Assembly (NCBI GenBank): GCA_026014545.1
Contig: JAOZIH010000003.1
Coordinates: forward strand, 62,001-126,000
Length of the DNA stretch: 64,000 nt
DNA from: Candidatus Bathyarchaeota archaeon
GTDB lineage: Archaea; Thermoproteota; Bathyarchaeia; Bathyarchaeales; Bathycorpusculaceae
Direction: 5' to 3'
Shown: positions 54,749 through 64,000 of the stretch, piece by piece
Position numbering within the stretch: the first letter of the stretch is position 1
Layout: every line of letters starts with the position of its first letter
Made by a program: the position numbers and the translations under genes
Notes under the pieces: generated by a model
Seen by the model: only the letters and a program-made list of their open reading frames with translations
What the model was told of the DNA's origin: nothing
The model's database searches: none

Positions 54749-55087
54749 CTAACAATTATCCCCAGCGATACGCAAGAAACCCGGCTGCGAATAATCAAAC
54801 ACCCACATCTGAGACCGCCAAATCTCCCTAAAACAATCCCTATGATAATAAGCCTTAATTCGCCCAAGAGAACTCTTAAGCGCAACCTCCTGGCCAGGCT
54901 CAATAAGTTTACCACACTCGCTGCATACTAAACTTTCGCGGCTTCCCGACTGCAACTTCAATGCTTCACATTTCTTCCTTAACTCAGAAACCTGCCCTTT
55001 CAAAAATTGAAGCCTAGCCAAAATAGACTCAACTTTTTCTTTTCGCTTAACTTTACTACCATGACCCCTGACTTCAATCGCTTGCAT
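54749..55087 (-). CDS. Small coiled-coil zinc-finger protein
   Basis: A 112-residue protein. The first 50 residues are Lys/Glu-rich and likely helical (VKRKEKVESILARLQFLKGQ); the rest has CSECGKLI...YYHRDC, a CxxC...HxxC zinc site. Residues between the pairs (EPGQEVALKSSLGRIKA) match small treble-clef or LIM-like fingers. Role unknown; DNA, RNA or protein binding are all possible. Confidence 0.65.
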   Translation of the reverse strand: MQAIEVRGHGSKVKRKEKVESILARLQFLKGQVSELRKKCEALKLQSGSRESLVCSECGKLIEPGQEVALKSSLGRIKAYYHRDCFREIWRSQMWVFDYSQPGFLRIAGDNC

Positions 55088-55262
55088 TTCTCAAACCTTT
55101 CTTTACCTTCAGTTAATCAAGAACAACTCTAAGTATGAATACATAATACTTTATTTCGACAATAGTAATATTTCAAAACCCATGTTAACTAATCAACATG
55201 CTCCAATACACAATTTAAAGCAAAATCATGAAAATACAAAAAAAGAAAGAGGACAGCTATTT

Positions 55263-56765
55263 CTATGACTCGCTGCCTACGCTTTTATTTTCGAGGAATT
55301 TATTCATCAACTCTGTACGTTTCTCAATCAGCTTTTGCAGATCATTTTGCAACTTCTCAGCGATTCCCGCAATCTCCGTAGCCTCAGACACCACTGCCTC
55401 AGCTGTTTTTCCTACAGCATCAGCTTCTTTTATTATTTCTTTTGCCGCTGCTTCAACGCTTGATGCATCAGCTACCACGCCAAATGCTAACTTAGCAACA
55501 TTTTGCGCGTCGGTTATGACATTTTGAGTTGTTTTCGCTACGTTTTCCGCTGTCTCCGAAACTGACTTTGATACTTCCACTATCTCGCCTGAAGCGGCTG
55601 TCTGCTCTTCAACTGCTGCGGAGGTTTCTTCAGATGCTGAGGAGCTTTCTTCAGCGATGCTGGCCACTTCCTCAATTGATCTTACGACGGAGCTTAATGA
55701 GTCAAGGCCTTGTTCAACGCTGCTCGTTAGTTTGCTGACTTTGGCGCCCATTTCTTCAAGTATGCGTGCTATTTCCTCTACCTCCTTTATTGCGCCTAAA
55801 ACAACGTTTGCGCCTTCCTCCGCGCCACTTTGAGATTCCTTGGTAATTGCGCTGGTTTGTGTACCTGCATCCTTTATGCCTTTCACAAGGTTTATGGCTG
55901 ACCCTGCAGCAGCTTTTGATTGCCCCGCCAAGCTCTTGACTGCATCGGCGACTACTGCAAAGCCTCTACCGGCCTCGCCTGCACGTGCTGCTTCAATAGC
56001 AGCGTTTAAAGCAAGCATGTTTGTTTGGCTAGCTATATCGGAAACGGAGTTTGCCATCTGGCCTACTTGCTCTATCGAGTTAATCATCGAGGCTACCGCT
56101 TCAGAAACCTTTTCTATATTGCTCTTTATGGATTCGATTGCCAGCAGCCCTTTTTGTGCTTTTTCATTGCTGTCTCTGGATTTCTTCAGCACAGCGTCAG
56201 TAACCATCGAGGCTTCCCTAGCGATGCTGCCTGCAGCGTCCATTACTAGTTTAAGTTCTTCTGTGTTCTTTGCGGCTGTCTGCGCGAGTTCAGCAAGCTT
56301 TTGCGCTCCTGCAGCTACCTGCTGTGAAGCTGCGCTGACCTGCTGCATACCTACAAGCATCTGATTGGACACTTGTGATGCATGTTTACCCATGTCAGCA
56401 ACTTTGAAAAGTGCTTTTGTGGCTTCATCTGCGCTTTGCGCTAATTTATTGGCTACATTGCCTACGTCTTTTGCTGTGAGGGAGACTTTGTTCACTATTT
56501 CTGTTGCGCTAGTGGTTAGTTCGGCGACTTTAATGGCAGCTTTCTCCACGTTGAGAGCGAAGTCCGCTGCTTTGGCGGCATTTTGTATAAGATAGTCCAT
56601 TGTAGTGCACATTGAGGTGTATCCATCGATAGTGTCTTTGTGAAGGGCGATGATTTCTTCTTTTAACTGTTCATTTTCAGCGAGAAGGCGTTTATTCTCC
56701 TTTTCGAGCTGCTTTACTTGCTTTTCTACATCAGAATTACGTTGCTCTTGAGGGCTATCGGTCAT
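55263..56765 (-). CDS. Soluble methyl-accepting chemotaxis receptor
   Basis: A 500-residue cytoplasmic chemoreceptor without membrane helices. Residues about 8-45 form a leucine-zipper-like coil ([20 protein letters not shown]), followed by a short linker with CTTMDY and a long antiparallel coiled coil. The hairpin tip [38 protein letters not shown], given here in part, is the conserved contact for CheA and CheW. A second-helix [20 protein letters not shown] fits a methylation region. It lies after cheB and cheW on the same strand. No sensing domain is obvious. Confidence 0.9.
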   Translation of the reverse strand: MTDSPQEQRNSDVEKQVKQLEKENKRLLAENEQLKEEIIALHKDTIDGYTSMCTTMDYLIQNAAKAADFALNVEKAAIKVAELTTSATEIVNKVSLTAKDVGNVANKLAQSADEATKALFKVADMGKHASQVSNQMLVGMQQVSAASQQVAAGAQKLAELAQTAAKNTEELKLVMDAAGSIAREASMVTDAVLKKSRDSNEKAQKGLLAIESIKSNIEKVSEAVASMINSIEQVGQMANSVSDIASQTNMLALNAAIEAARAGEAGRGFAVVADAVKSLAGQSKAAAGSAINLVKGIKDAGTQTSAITKESQSGAEEGANVVLGAIKEVEEIARILEEMGAKVSKLTSSVEQGLDSLSSVVRSIEEVASIAEESSSASEETSAAVEEQTAASGEIVEVSKSVSETAENVAKTTQNVITDAQNVAKLAFGVVADASSVEAAAKEIIKEADAVGKTAEAVVSEATEIAGIAEKLQNDLQKLIEKRTELMNKFLENKSVGSES

Positions 56766-56947
56766 TGTGATAGGCTCCTATTTTGGGCTTCAAATTTTGT
56801 GTTTTACTTATATGTAGGTTATGAAATGCGCGTAATTAGGTTAAGTTATTATTACTAACGTGTATTCAAAATCAGAATTCAAATCAGACACAGAACCAAA
56901 AATAACAAATTAGCAATAAATTTTCAGTGTTTATGACCAAGAAATTC

Positions 56948-57967
56948 TTAATCCTCGCAGGCTTTAACAATTAATTTAGGAATGTAATCAAGAGGCAAAA
57001 CAAAATCAACACATCCCGTTTTAATGGCGGCAGAAGGCATCCCAAACACTACGCAAGTTTTTTCATCCTGAGCGATTGTTAGTCCACCTTTCTTTTTTAT
57101 GGCTTCAATCCCGCCGGCGCCATCTGCGCCTATACCCGTCAGAACTACCCCAATATTTTTGGATCCATAAACCTTGGCGGCTGATTTCATCATGACATCT
57201 GCTGATGGGCGCACGTAATTTACAGGCGGGCCCGTGGCAAGCTTGACTCTGCCACTTTTCGTCACCATCATGTGCAAACCACCCGGCGCAATCATGGCAA
57301 GGCCGTCTCGAATTAAGTCTCCATCTTTAGCTTCTTTCACTTCGATTTTGCATTCTTGGTTTAGCATTTCAGCGAAAAGTTTCGTCATCCCCTTCTTCAT
57401 GTGCTGTACAACTAGAATGGGCGGCGAGTTTTCTGGAATATTCCTAAGCACATACGACACTGCTGCTGGCCCTCCTGTTGAAGCAGCAATTAATATCACT
57501 TTTTCGCTGCTTCTTGCTGTGGTTGTCGTCACCTCTGCCGCTTTTGGTTTTTCTCGTCGTATGTTTGCAGAAGCCGCCGTCTTAACTTTTGATATAAGTT
57601 CCTCCTTAACCATGTCCATGTTAAGCGAGATTGGACCAGATGGCTTAGGAACATAGTCAACTGCGCCAAACTCTAAGGCCTTTAATGTCAACTGTGCTTC
57701 TCTTTGTGTTAAAGCGCTAACCATCACCACTGGTAACGGATTTGTTTCCATAATTCTTCTGACGGCTGTTAAGCCGTTCATTCTCGGCATTTCAATATCT
57801 AGCGTTACGACATCTGGCTTTAGAAGTGCAATTTTTGAAAGGGCTTCTTCTCCGTCGCGGGCTGTTCCAACAACTGTAAGCTGTGGATCAGATTGCAATA
57901 AGTCAACAAGAACTTTCTGCATAAGTAATGAGTCGTCGACAACAAGGATTTTGATTTGATCTTTCAA
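56948..57967 (-). CDS. cheB: Chemotaxis methylesterase CheB
   Basis: Response-regulator-controlled glutamate methylesterase/deamidase for chemoreceptors. The receiver domain has DD at 11-12, phospho-Asp57 in TLDIEMPRMNG and Lys108 in YVPKPSG. The esterase domain has the triad Ser163 (AASTGGP), His189 (VVQHM) and Asp282 (GIGADGAGG). 339 residues, TTG start with GGTGAG. Adjacent to mcp and cheW. Confidence 0.95.
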   Translation of the reverse strand: MKDQIKILVVDDSLLMQKVLVDLLQSDPQLTVVGTARDGEEALSKIALLKPDVVTLDIEMPRMNGLTAVRRIMETNPLPVVMVSALTQREAQLTLKALEFGAVDYVPKPSGPISLNMDMVKEELISKVKTAASANIRREKPKAAEVTTTTARSSEKVILIAASTGGPAAVSYVLRNIPENSPPILVVQHMKKGMTKLFAEMLNQECKIEVKEAKDGDLIRDGLAMIAPGGLHMMVTKSGRVKLATGPPVNYVRPSADVMMKSAAKVYGSKNIGVVLTGIGADGAGGIEAIKKKGGLTIAQDEKTCVVFGMPSAAIKTGCVDFVLPLDYIPKLIVKACED

Positions 57968-58036
57968 TTCTCACCACTTGATGTTAAAAATCACTCAGCT
58001 TAAAAAGAATTAAAATTTAACCTTAAAAAAACCACT

Positions 58037-58561
58037 TTATTGATTATCTTTTTGTTTGTTCATTTGAATTTGGAAACCTTTTATGCTTTCTTTCATGCTG
58101 TCCAATTTATCATTTGATAATATCTTGATTATGTCAAGTATGATTATCAAGTCTTTTTCATGCTTGGCGATACCTACTACGCCGTCTGCTCGGTCGTTGA
58201 GAAGGCATTCCGCTCCTGTTTCTACGTCTTTCCTTTGAAGCGTTAGAACTTCGATGACTGAGTCAACAATTACTCCTATGGGATGCTTGTCTTGGACGAT
58301 TATCATGATGCCAGCGTTTTCATTCCCTTTATTATCGTCAAGCCCAATGCGCTTTCGCAAGTCTATTACTGGAATTATTTCGCCTCTAAGGTTCGTTACG
58401 CCTTTAACGTAAGGTGGCGCATAAGGAACAGGCGTGGCACCTTCAAAATTTTTAACTTCCCTAACCTGATGCACATCTACGCCGTAAAATACGTTATCAA
58501 GTGTGAACGTAAGCATCTTCATTTCCGCTGCTGTTGCTGTCTCGTTGTCTGCATTTGACAT
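58037..58561 (-). CDS. cheW: Chemotaxis coupling protein CheW
   Basis: SH3-like adaptor linking receptors to CheA. The 174-residue protein shows MLTFTLDNVFYGVDVHQVREV, the GVTNLRGEIIPVIDLRKRIGL core motif and IMIIVQDKHPIGVIVDSVIEV. ATG 58561 with GGTG; the GTG at 58570 is less likely. First gene of the chemotaxis run, with a TATATATA box upstream. Confidence 0.94.
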   Translation of the reverse strand: MSNADNETATAAEMKMLTFTLDNVFYGVDVHQVREVKNFEGATPVPYAPPYVKGVTNLRGEIIPVIDLRKRIGLDDNKGNENAGIMIIVQDKHPIGVIVDSVIEVLTLQRKDVETGAECLLNDRADGVVGIAKHEKDLIIILDIIKILSNDKLDSMKESIKGFQIQMNKQKDNQ

Positions 58562-58629
58562 ACGGCACACCCATTTAGCTTTTTCAGTTAGCCTATTCAG
58601 AAAACGCTTATTTGTTTATTATGAAATCT

Positions 58630-58641
58630 CTATATATATCC
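58630..58641 (-). promoter_or_regulatory. TATA box before cheW
   Basis: The minus strand reads GATATATATAG about 70-80 bases before the cheW ATG, placing the transcript start near 58609 with a leader of about 48 bases. Confidence 0.5.
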
Positions 58642-58902
58642 CAGATTATTATCAGCAGTTTTGAACAATGAACCATTAAAAAGAACTCTGCAAGGCACAT
58701 TACTGACTTTCATATAAAAACCATAAAACTGAGCAACAGTTTCGATTTCGCTATCTCCCAATATGATAGTGCCATCATATTTGGCGGCTAATAGCCAATA
58801 AATGCAGAAACCAGTAGAGGGTAGGTCTGCAGCACACTTTTCAGAACTATTTAAAGAGATAACATATAAGGAGGCTATAAACTGCGCCGAGCATAACAGC
58901 AT
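58630..58902 (-). CDS. Possible small unknown protein
   Basis: An open frame of 90 codons with a balanced residue mix (KYDGTIILGDSEIETVAQFY; VPCRVLFNGSLFKTADNN). It overlaps the cheW promoter region and has no clear ribosome site, so it may be a decayed gene fragment. Otherwise the 58562-59069 spacer holds no recognised feature. Confidence 0.25.
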   Translation of the reverse strand: MLLCSAQFIASLYVISLNSSEKCAADLPSTGFCIYWLLAAKYDGTIILGDSEIETVAQFYGFYMKVSNVPCRVLFNGSLFKTADNNLGYI

Positions 58903-59069
58903 CGCGACATTATGCAGCTAAATTTTGCGCAAGAGCCTGTTGAATAGGATGGCTTTGGTTTTCCAATTGGTGCTTGTGATAATCAATACCTTGTTCTCGT
59001 GAAAGAACAGTTTGTTCCGTAGAGAGAGTATTAAGCCTCTCAGCATTTGAAGAGAATCAAGTGATCCAC

Positions 59070-59534
59070 ATGGATAAGCGAGGCAAGGGCATTTTTGCTG
59101 TTACTTTCCTTCTTCTATTAGTAATGGTTTCATGTGCCGCTTATTCTTTGACGCTTCATCTGGAATTGCTTCAAAAAAACTCAAGAATAGACGAGTTAAA
59201 CAGATTAAATATTGAACTTAAGAATCAGTTAGATGCCCCGCAGAAACCCTACTTGGTCACATCTCTGGGTGTTTCAGTAGAACCGAGAAATGTTACTTAT
59301 CCTCATCCTCACTTCACATTTGAAGGTGTAATTTTCAATGTCGGCTACAGAACTGCATACAATGCGAGGCTAGAAATAGCTGCATATTACAAAAACGGGC
59401 TTTCAGCTTTCAACCTATCAATCCCTTTGGGAAATCTGGAAAAATGGCAGGTAATACAAGTAAGCAGGATAATCTCCACTTCTGACTGGATAGGCAACTA
59501 CACTATTACTCCCGTCTGGGATGACTTCTCATAG
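59070..59534 (+). CDS. Membrane-anchored small extracellular protein
   Basis: About 154 residues: one N-terminal helix (about 8-28) followed by a short coil (LLQKNSRIDELNRLNIELKNQL) and a beta-rich domain (SLGVSVEPRNVTYPHPHFTFEGVIFNVG) resembling the FxLYD/LEA14-like domains of archaeal surface proteins. ATG 59070 has GTGAT upstream. Function unknown. Confidence 0.65.
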   Translation: MDKRGKGIFAVTFLLLLVMVSCAAYSLTLHLELLQKNSRIDELNRLNIELKNQLDAPQKPYLVTSLGVSVEPRNVTYPHPHFTFEGVIFNVGYRTAYNARLEIAAYYKNGLSAFNLSIPLGNLEKWQVIQVSRIISTSDWIGNYTITPVWDDFS

Positions 59535-59615
59535 AAAAAGCGAAGAAGCACTATAAAACATCTTTAACCGCTGCTGGTGCATTTGTAAAAATATCCTGTA
59601 GGGCAAAATGTGGCT

Positions 59616-60047
59616 TCAGTGAATGTAAGTTAGGTTTTTGTTCTGGTTTTCCCTGATTTCCTTCAACGCTTCGTACTGTGCTTCCAAAAGAATCTTTAAC
59701 GCGTCAATGTTCTTTTTCACGTCCTCAAGCTCAGCGGTCTTCTGAAGAACCCCTGACTGCACAAGCTGATTATTGATGTTGTCAACGGCTATCTGCAGCA
59801 CTTTCGCTTTGAAAGCAAATATTTGAAGCACATAAAGCAAACTCAGCTGAGATGACAACCGCTCTAGACGGTCTAGTTCAAGCGTCTTCCTCATAAAAGC
59901 CTTAATTTTCTGCTCTTCAGTTGTTCCTTCCGTTTTGAGCAGTGCCTCATAAGCAGCTGCATACTTCTGTGCCGTTTCTTTGCTTTCGTCAAGAGCCTTC
60001 TGGATTCTCTTGGCGGTTTTGTCCAGCATCTCTAAAACTTCATCCAA
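59616..60047 (-). CDS. Coiled-coil protein of unknown function
   Basis: A 143-residue, almost wholly helical protein (TAKRIQKALDESKETAQKYA; TAELEDVKKNIDALKILLEA) with a more hydrophobic centre (LSLLYVLQIFAFKAKVLQIAV). TTG start. No family recognised. Confidence 0.6.
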   Translation of the reverse strand: MDEVLEMLDKTAKRIQKALDESKETAQKYAAAYEALLKTEGTTEEQKIKAFMRKTLELDRLERLSSQLSLLYVLQIFAFKAKVLQIAVDNINNQLVQSGVLQKTAELEDVKKNIDALKILLEAQYEALKEIRENQNKNLTYIH

Positions 60048-60213
60048 ACCTTAAGCCCTCTTTGTTGCCTCTCTAAGTGATTTAAGATGCTTTTCAATTT
60101 TTCTCCGGTTCAATGCAAAAACTAAAATGACAACTTCATGCCATTTTTAATATTTTTTTAAAAAAGCAGGTGGTGCTTGAAAGCAAATTGTTGCTTCAAC
60201 GCGTGAAATCTGC

Positions 60214-60636
60214 CTACTTCGAAGGGCGATACAGCTCTTTCATCGCAGGCAGCAGCTCTGGAACATTAAACGCTATGTCAAGATAGGTAAGCATGCCCAC
60301 GAGTTTGCCGTTTCTGGTTACCGGTAAATGCTTGATTTTCCATTCTTTCATCAGCTTGGCGGCTTCTTCCACTGTTGCAGTCTCCTCAATTGTCACCAGC
60401 GGGTTAGTGTATATGGCTCTGGCGATAACTACGCTTGGATCTAACCCTTGAGTTAGCATCCGCACTATAATATCATGCTCCGTTATGATGCCAGTCGGTT
60501 GCCCACTCTGCTCCACCATCACATAGTCAACGTCGCAGCTTGCCATCCTCTTCACAATTTCCAGCACTGTAGACTCGTTCCGGAAGACATTAACGTTCGT
60601 AGACATCAAATCCTTCACTAAGATTTTACTTGTCAT
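60214..60636 (-). CDS. CBS-domain pair protein
   Basis: A 140-residue protein made of two CBS motifs (VKDLMSTNVNVFRNESTVLE...GIITEHDIIVRML and AIYTNPLVTIEETATVEEAA...VGMLTYLDIA). Such pairs bind adenine nucleotides or SAM and regulate partners. AGGAG before the ATG. Stand-alone, partner unknown. Confidence 0.9.
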   Translation of the reverse strand: MTSKILVKDLMSTNVNVFRNESTVLEIVKRMASCDVDYVMVEQSGQPTGIITEHDIIVRMLTQGLDPSVVIARAIYTNPLVTIEETATVEEAAKLMKEWKIKHLPVTRNGKLVGMLTYLDIAFNVPELLPAMKELYRPSK

Positions 60637-60857
60637 GCAATTTTTCTCCTGGTGCTATGACAAATGCCCTTTGGCATTTATCTATTTTTTGTTTGCGCAT
60701 CAAACATTTTAAGATGTTTCTAAACTGTGAAATTTTTACTGATTCAACGCGCAAAAATGGATCTCAGAAGACAGATAGTAAAATTTTTAACAAAATAAAA
60801 GGGTGCTTAGTGATTTACATCATCCACTTTGGTGTTGCACAGGCTTTACTTGAAGGC

Positions 60858-61757
60858 TTAGCCTACGATTTTTTCCCAGCTGGCGAAGAAGTCTAATACT
60901 TCTTGGCATCCGTAGGTGCGTAGTCTCTGTCTCAGCTCAACCTTGTCTACTACTGCCTTCTGGAAGTCATAGATCTGGCTAGCCTTGTCTGCAAGATACA
61001 ATATTCCATCGATGCCTGTTCTTCCTGCACGAACTGAAAGCGTTATCAACTCGCTTGGAGAAGGCACTTCGCGTGGGTCGTCGCCTGGACCGAAAACGTA
61101 AAAGCTAACGTAGACAGGCTTCTTAAGTAGCTTCTTAAAGGCTCTGCAAAGCATCTCCCAGTACCATGGAGTCGCATAGTTCTTTGAGAACATAACAACG
61201 TTGAACGCGTCAGCGTATGGTGCAAGAGCATCGAAATCAATGCCAAAGCGCTCGTAAGAGTTCACCGGGTCAGGAAGCAAACCTATTACTAACTCGTTTT
61301 TTACGCGTTCTCTGATTTGGGCAATGTAGTCTGTGACTTCTTTTTTGCGCCACTCAAACCAGCTGAGCCCGCTTTTCTTCCATAATTCGTTGCAGCGTGG
61401 GCAAGTGCAGTGGCCATGATCAGCAAAGTGTATGCTGTTCAGCCAAACGCCCGGCGAGCGCTTGGAAACATCTTCAATGTAGTCAAGCTGTTCCGCTCTG
61501 TGTTCTGGCTGCGTGTGGCAGAGAACGTCCCAGCGCAGGTTAAATTGGTCATTTGTTCTCCAAGCAGGGCCAAGAGGCGACTGCGAAATCCAGTCTGGAT
61601 GGTTTCGTGCGGTGACGTTGTCTCCGAAAATTGCAACGTTGCTGTACATGTCTGGTACAGGCGGTAATCGCCTGCCAACTTCTGGCTTCACACGGAACAA
61701 ATGGAAGTCAAAGCCTTCTGCCTTCTTTGGCTCAAATACGTATGTACCGAATTTCAA
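60858..61757 (-). CDS. TIM-barrel glycosidase-like protein with cysteine cluster
   Basis: A 299-residue protein with an alternating beta/alpha pattern and motifs seen in glycoside-hydrolase-like barrels (GVWLNSIHFADHGHC; IGLLPDPVNSYERFGIDFDALAPYADAFNVVMF; KPVYVSFYVFG). An unusual HGHCTCPRCNELW segment gives Cys-x-Cys-x2-Cys next to His, a likely metal site. No signal peptide. TTG start with GGTGG. I cannot name the family; enzymatic role is a guess. Confidence 0.55.
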   Translation of the reverse strand: MKFGTYVFEPKKAEGFDFHLFRVKPEVGRRLPPVPDMYSNVAIFGDNVTARNHPDWISQSPLGPAWRTNDQFNLRWDVLCHTQPEHRAEQLDYIEDVSKRSPGVWLNSIHFADHGHCTCPRCNELWKKSGLSWFEWRKKEVTDYIAQIRERVKNELVIGLLPDPVNSYERFGIDFDALAPYADAFNVVMFSKNYATPWYWEMLCRAFKKLLKKPVYVSFYVFGPGDDPREVPSPSELITLSVRAGRTGIDGILYLADKASQIYDFQKAVVDKVELRQRLRTYGCQEVLDFFASWEKIVG

Positions 61758-62051
61758 GTGTTTCCACCTTTTTTAGAAATGCAAAATGCTGGGCAATGTA
61801 ATAAAGTTTTGCATAATCAACCCTCAAATTCACTCAAAAACAATCTAAGGCATACAACTTGGTTGATCAATCGCTTTCCGTGCGATTATGCAGTTAACTG
61901 ATTAAAGTTTACTGTGATAGCATGCGCCGTGGCAGTCTTTTCAAGTATCCTTGACGCATCATACTGCAACATGCGACTTCAACGCTTTCAGTCGGAAAAT
62001 TAATTAAGATAAGATATGTGATTACTCCATGCCTAACAATGGTGATTATAA

Positions 62052-63071
<1,020 letters not shown>

Positions 63072-63149
63072 AAAGCTCCAAATGCAACTTAAACTTTAAA
63101 AGCCCTCTTCCTATTTTTCTTTTGACCTAAAAAATTAAAGTGATGTAGT

Positions 63150-64000
63150 ATGGCAAAGTACCTAACTTTAGATGATGTACAAGTCAAAGACAAAGTAGTC
63201 CTCGTCAGAGTAGACTTCAACAGCGAAATAGACCCAACAACAAAAAAAGTCACAAGCGACGTACGCATCCGAGCGCATGCTGAAGCCACACTTAAGGAAC
63301 TCGCGGAAAAAGGCGCAAAAACCGTTGTCCTCGCACATCAGGGAAGAAAAGGCGACCCAGACTATACGCCGCTGAAGGAGCACGCAGCGATTCTCGGAAA
63401 AATCCTGAAATGCCCCGTGAAGTACGTGGATGACGTTTTCGGCGAAAAAGCAAAAAAAGCAATAAACGCGCTCAAGAGCGGCGAAATTCTCGTCCTTGAA
63501 AACGTCCGCAGCTGGGACGGAGAAACCAAAAGCGGCACACCCGAACAGCACGCCAAAACCGAGCTAGTGCAGAATCTCGCGCCGCTAGCCGATTTATTCG
63601 TTAATGACGCCTTCGCCGCGGCGCACCGTGGCCACGTTTCCATGGTAGGCTTCACCGCCGTGCTTCCTTCCGTTGCGGGCAGAATAATGGAGCGCGAGTT
63701 GAAGTCGCTGGCGCGCGCCTTAGAGAAGCCTGAAAAGCCCTGCGTGTACGTCATGGGTGGCGCCAAAGCAGACGACTCATTGGAAATCAGCAAATACGTG
63801 CTAAGCAACGGCATCGCAGATTACGTAATAGTCGGCGGCGTAACAGCACAATTATTCCTCGCAGCTAAAGGCGTGGACTTAGGCAAGAAGAACATGGACT
63901 TCCTCGCGAAGAAGGAGTTAACCGGCTTGATTCCAGGCATCAAAGAGCTCATGCAAAAGTATCCAGACAAAATCATGGTGCCTGTTGACGTCGCGCTGGA
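63150..64000 (+). CDS. pgk: Phosphoglycerate kinase (partial, runs off the window)
   Basis: First 283 residues. Substrate loop VLVRVDFNSEID, LAHQGRKGDP (equivalent to SHLGRP), LENVRSW, NDAFAAAHRGHVSMVGF and GGAKADDSLEI identify PGK; the HQGR and AHRGHVS forms are archaeal. GTGATG site before ATG 63150, 78 bases after gap. Together they catalyse the oxidative, ATP-forming part of glycolysis or its reverse. The 3' end lies beyond 64000. Confidence 0.95.
   Translation, partial: MAKYLTLDDVQVKDKVVLVRVDFNSEIDPTTKKVTSDVRIRAHAEATLKELAEKGAKTVVLAHQGRKGDPDYTPLKEHAAILGKILKCPVKYVDDVFGEKAKKAINALKSGEILVLENVRSWDGETKSGTPEQHAKTELVQNLAPLADLFVNDAFAAAHRGHVSMVGFTAVLPSVAGRIMERELKSLARALEKPEKPCVYVMGGAKADDSLEISKYVLSNGIADYVIVGGVTAQLFLAAKGVDLGKKNMDFLAKKELTGLIPGIKELMQKYPDKIMVPVDVAL

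Noticed and set aside
55840-56364. 174-codon plus-strand frame opposite the chemoreceptor
   Set aside because: Antisense of the Ala-rich coiled-coil coding sequence, which tends to stay open on the other strand.
60630-60896. 88-codon plus-strand frame between the CBS protein and the barrel protein
   Set aside because: It overlaps the starts and ends of both real genes, lacks a ribosome site and has an A+T-driven composition.

Overview
The window looks archaeal. Most promoters carry TATA boxes about 25-35 bases before the gene, several genes start with TTG or GTG behind GGAGG/GGTGA sites, there is a crenarchaeal-type OB-fold single-stranded DNA-binding protein, a disrupted tRNA-Tyr with two introns, archaeal-type cofactor-independent phosphoglycerate mutase, and a full anaerobic cobalamin gene set. 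Gene content (corrinoid genes, bacterial-type GAPDH, chemotaxis fragments, PQQ-type beta-propeller surface proteins) suggests a Bathyarchaeia-like member of the TACK group. That placement is inference; no 16S rRNA gene is present. REGION 1 (1-2.9 kb): the tail of an unknown gene, a pentameric ligand-gated ion channel homologue on the minus strand, and a GT39-like membrane glycosyltransferase. REGION 2 (2.9-19 kb): a tetrapyrrole/corrin superlocus organised around one divergent promoter near 10.84 kb. Leftward run: a domain-permuted CobQ/CbiA-like amidotransferase, sirC, hemB, hemC, cobA, hemD, cobD, cbiB. Rightward run: hemA, a cbiX-cbiC fusion, cbiD, cbiE, cbiT, cbiL, cbiF, cbiG, cbiH. Together these lead from glutamyl-tRNA to uroporphyrinogen III, sirohydrochlorin, cobalt insertion and most ring-contraction and methylation steps. 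Not seen here are hemL, cbiJ and the late genes cobU/cobS/cobT. REGION 3 (19-35.5 kb): cobalt and corrinoid transport and salvage. A leftward cbiMNQO-nicO operon is divergent from a winged-helix regulator gene. It is followed by an alpha/beta hydrolase, a first BtuF-like binding protein, then a ChlI-ChlD fusion, second btuF, btuC, btuD, cobN and cbiZ. Three promoters in this region share a near-identical palindrome, consensus TGGAT(A/G)ATCCA, just downstream of the TATA box, which I read as the operator of a cobalt/B12 regulon. REGION 4 (35.5-45.4 kb): a DrrAB-type ABC exporter, tRNA-Tyr(GTA) with two introns, two secreted proteins (one frameshifted), PfkA-type phosphofructokinase, a glycogen-synthase-like GT4 enzyme, an M48 membrane protease, apgM and an RGG-tailed SSB. 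REGION 5 (45.4-55.1 kb): two large tandem paralogous secreted beta-propeller proteins, a membrane protein/winged-helix pair, a tail-anchored unknown protein, a small Lrp-ligand-domain-like protein and a zinc-finger protein. REGION 6 (55.2-64 kb): a soluble chemoreceptor, cheB and cheW without cheA in view, several small unknown proteins, a CBS-pair protein, a TIM-barrel-like protein with a cysteine cluster, then bacterial-type GAPDH and the start of PGK. No CRISPR array, transposase, rRNA or cobalamin riboswitch was recognised.
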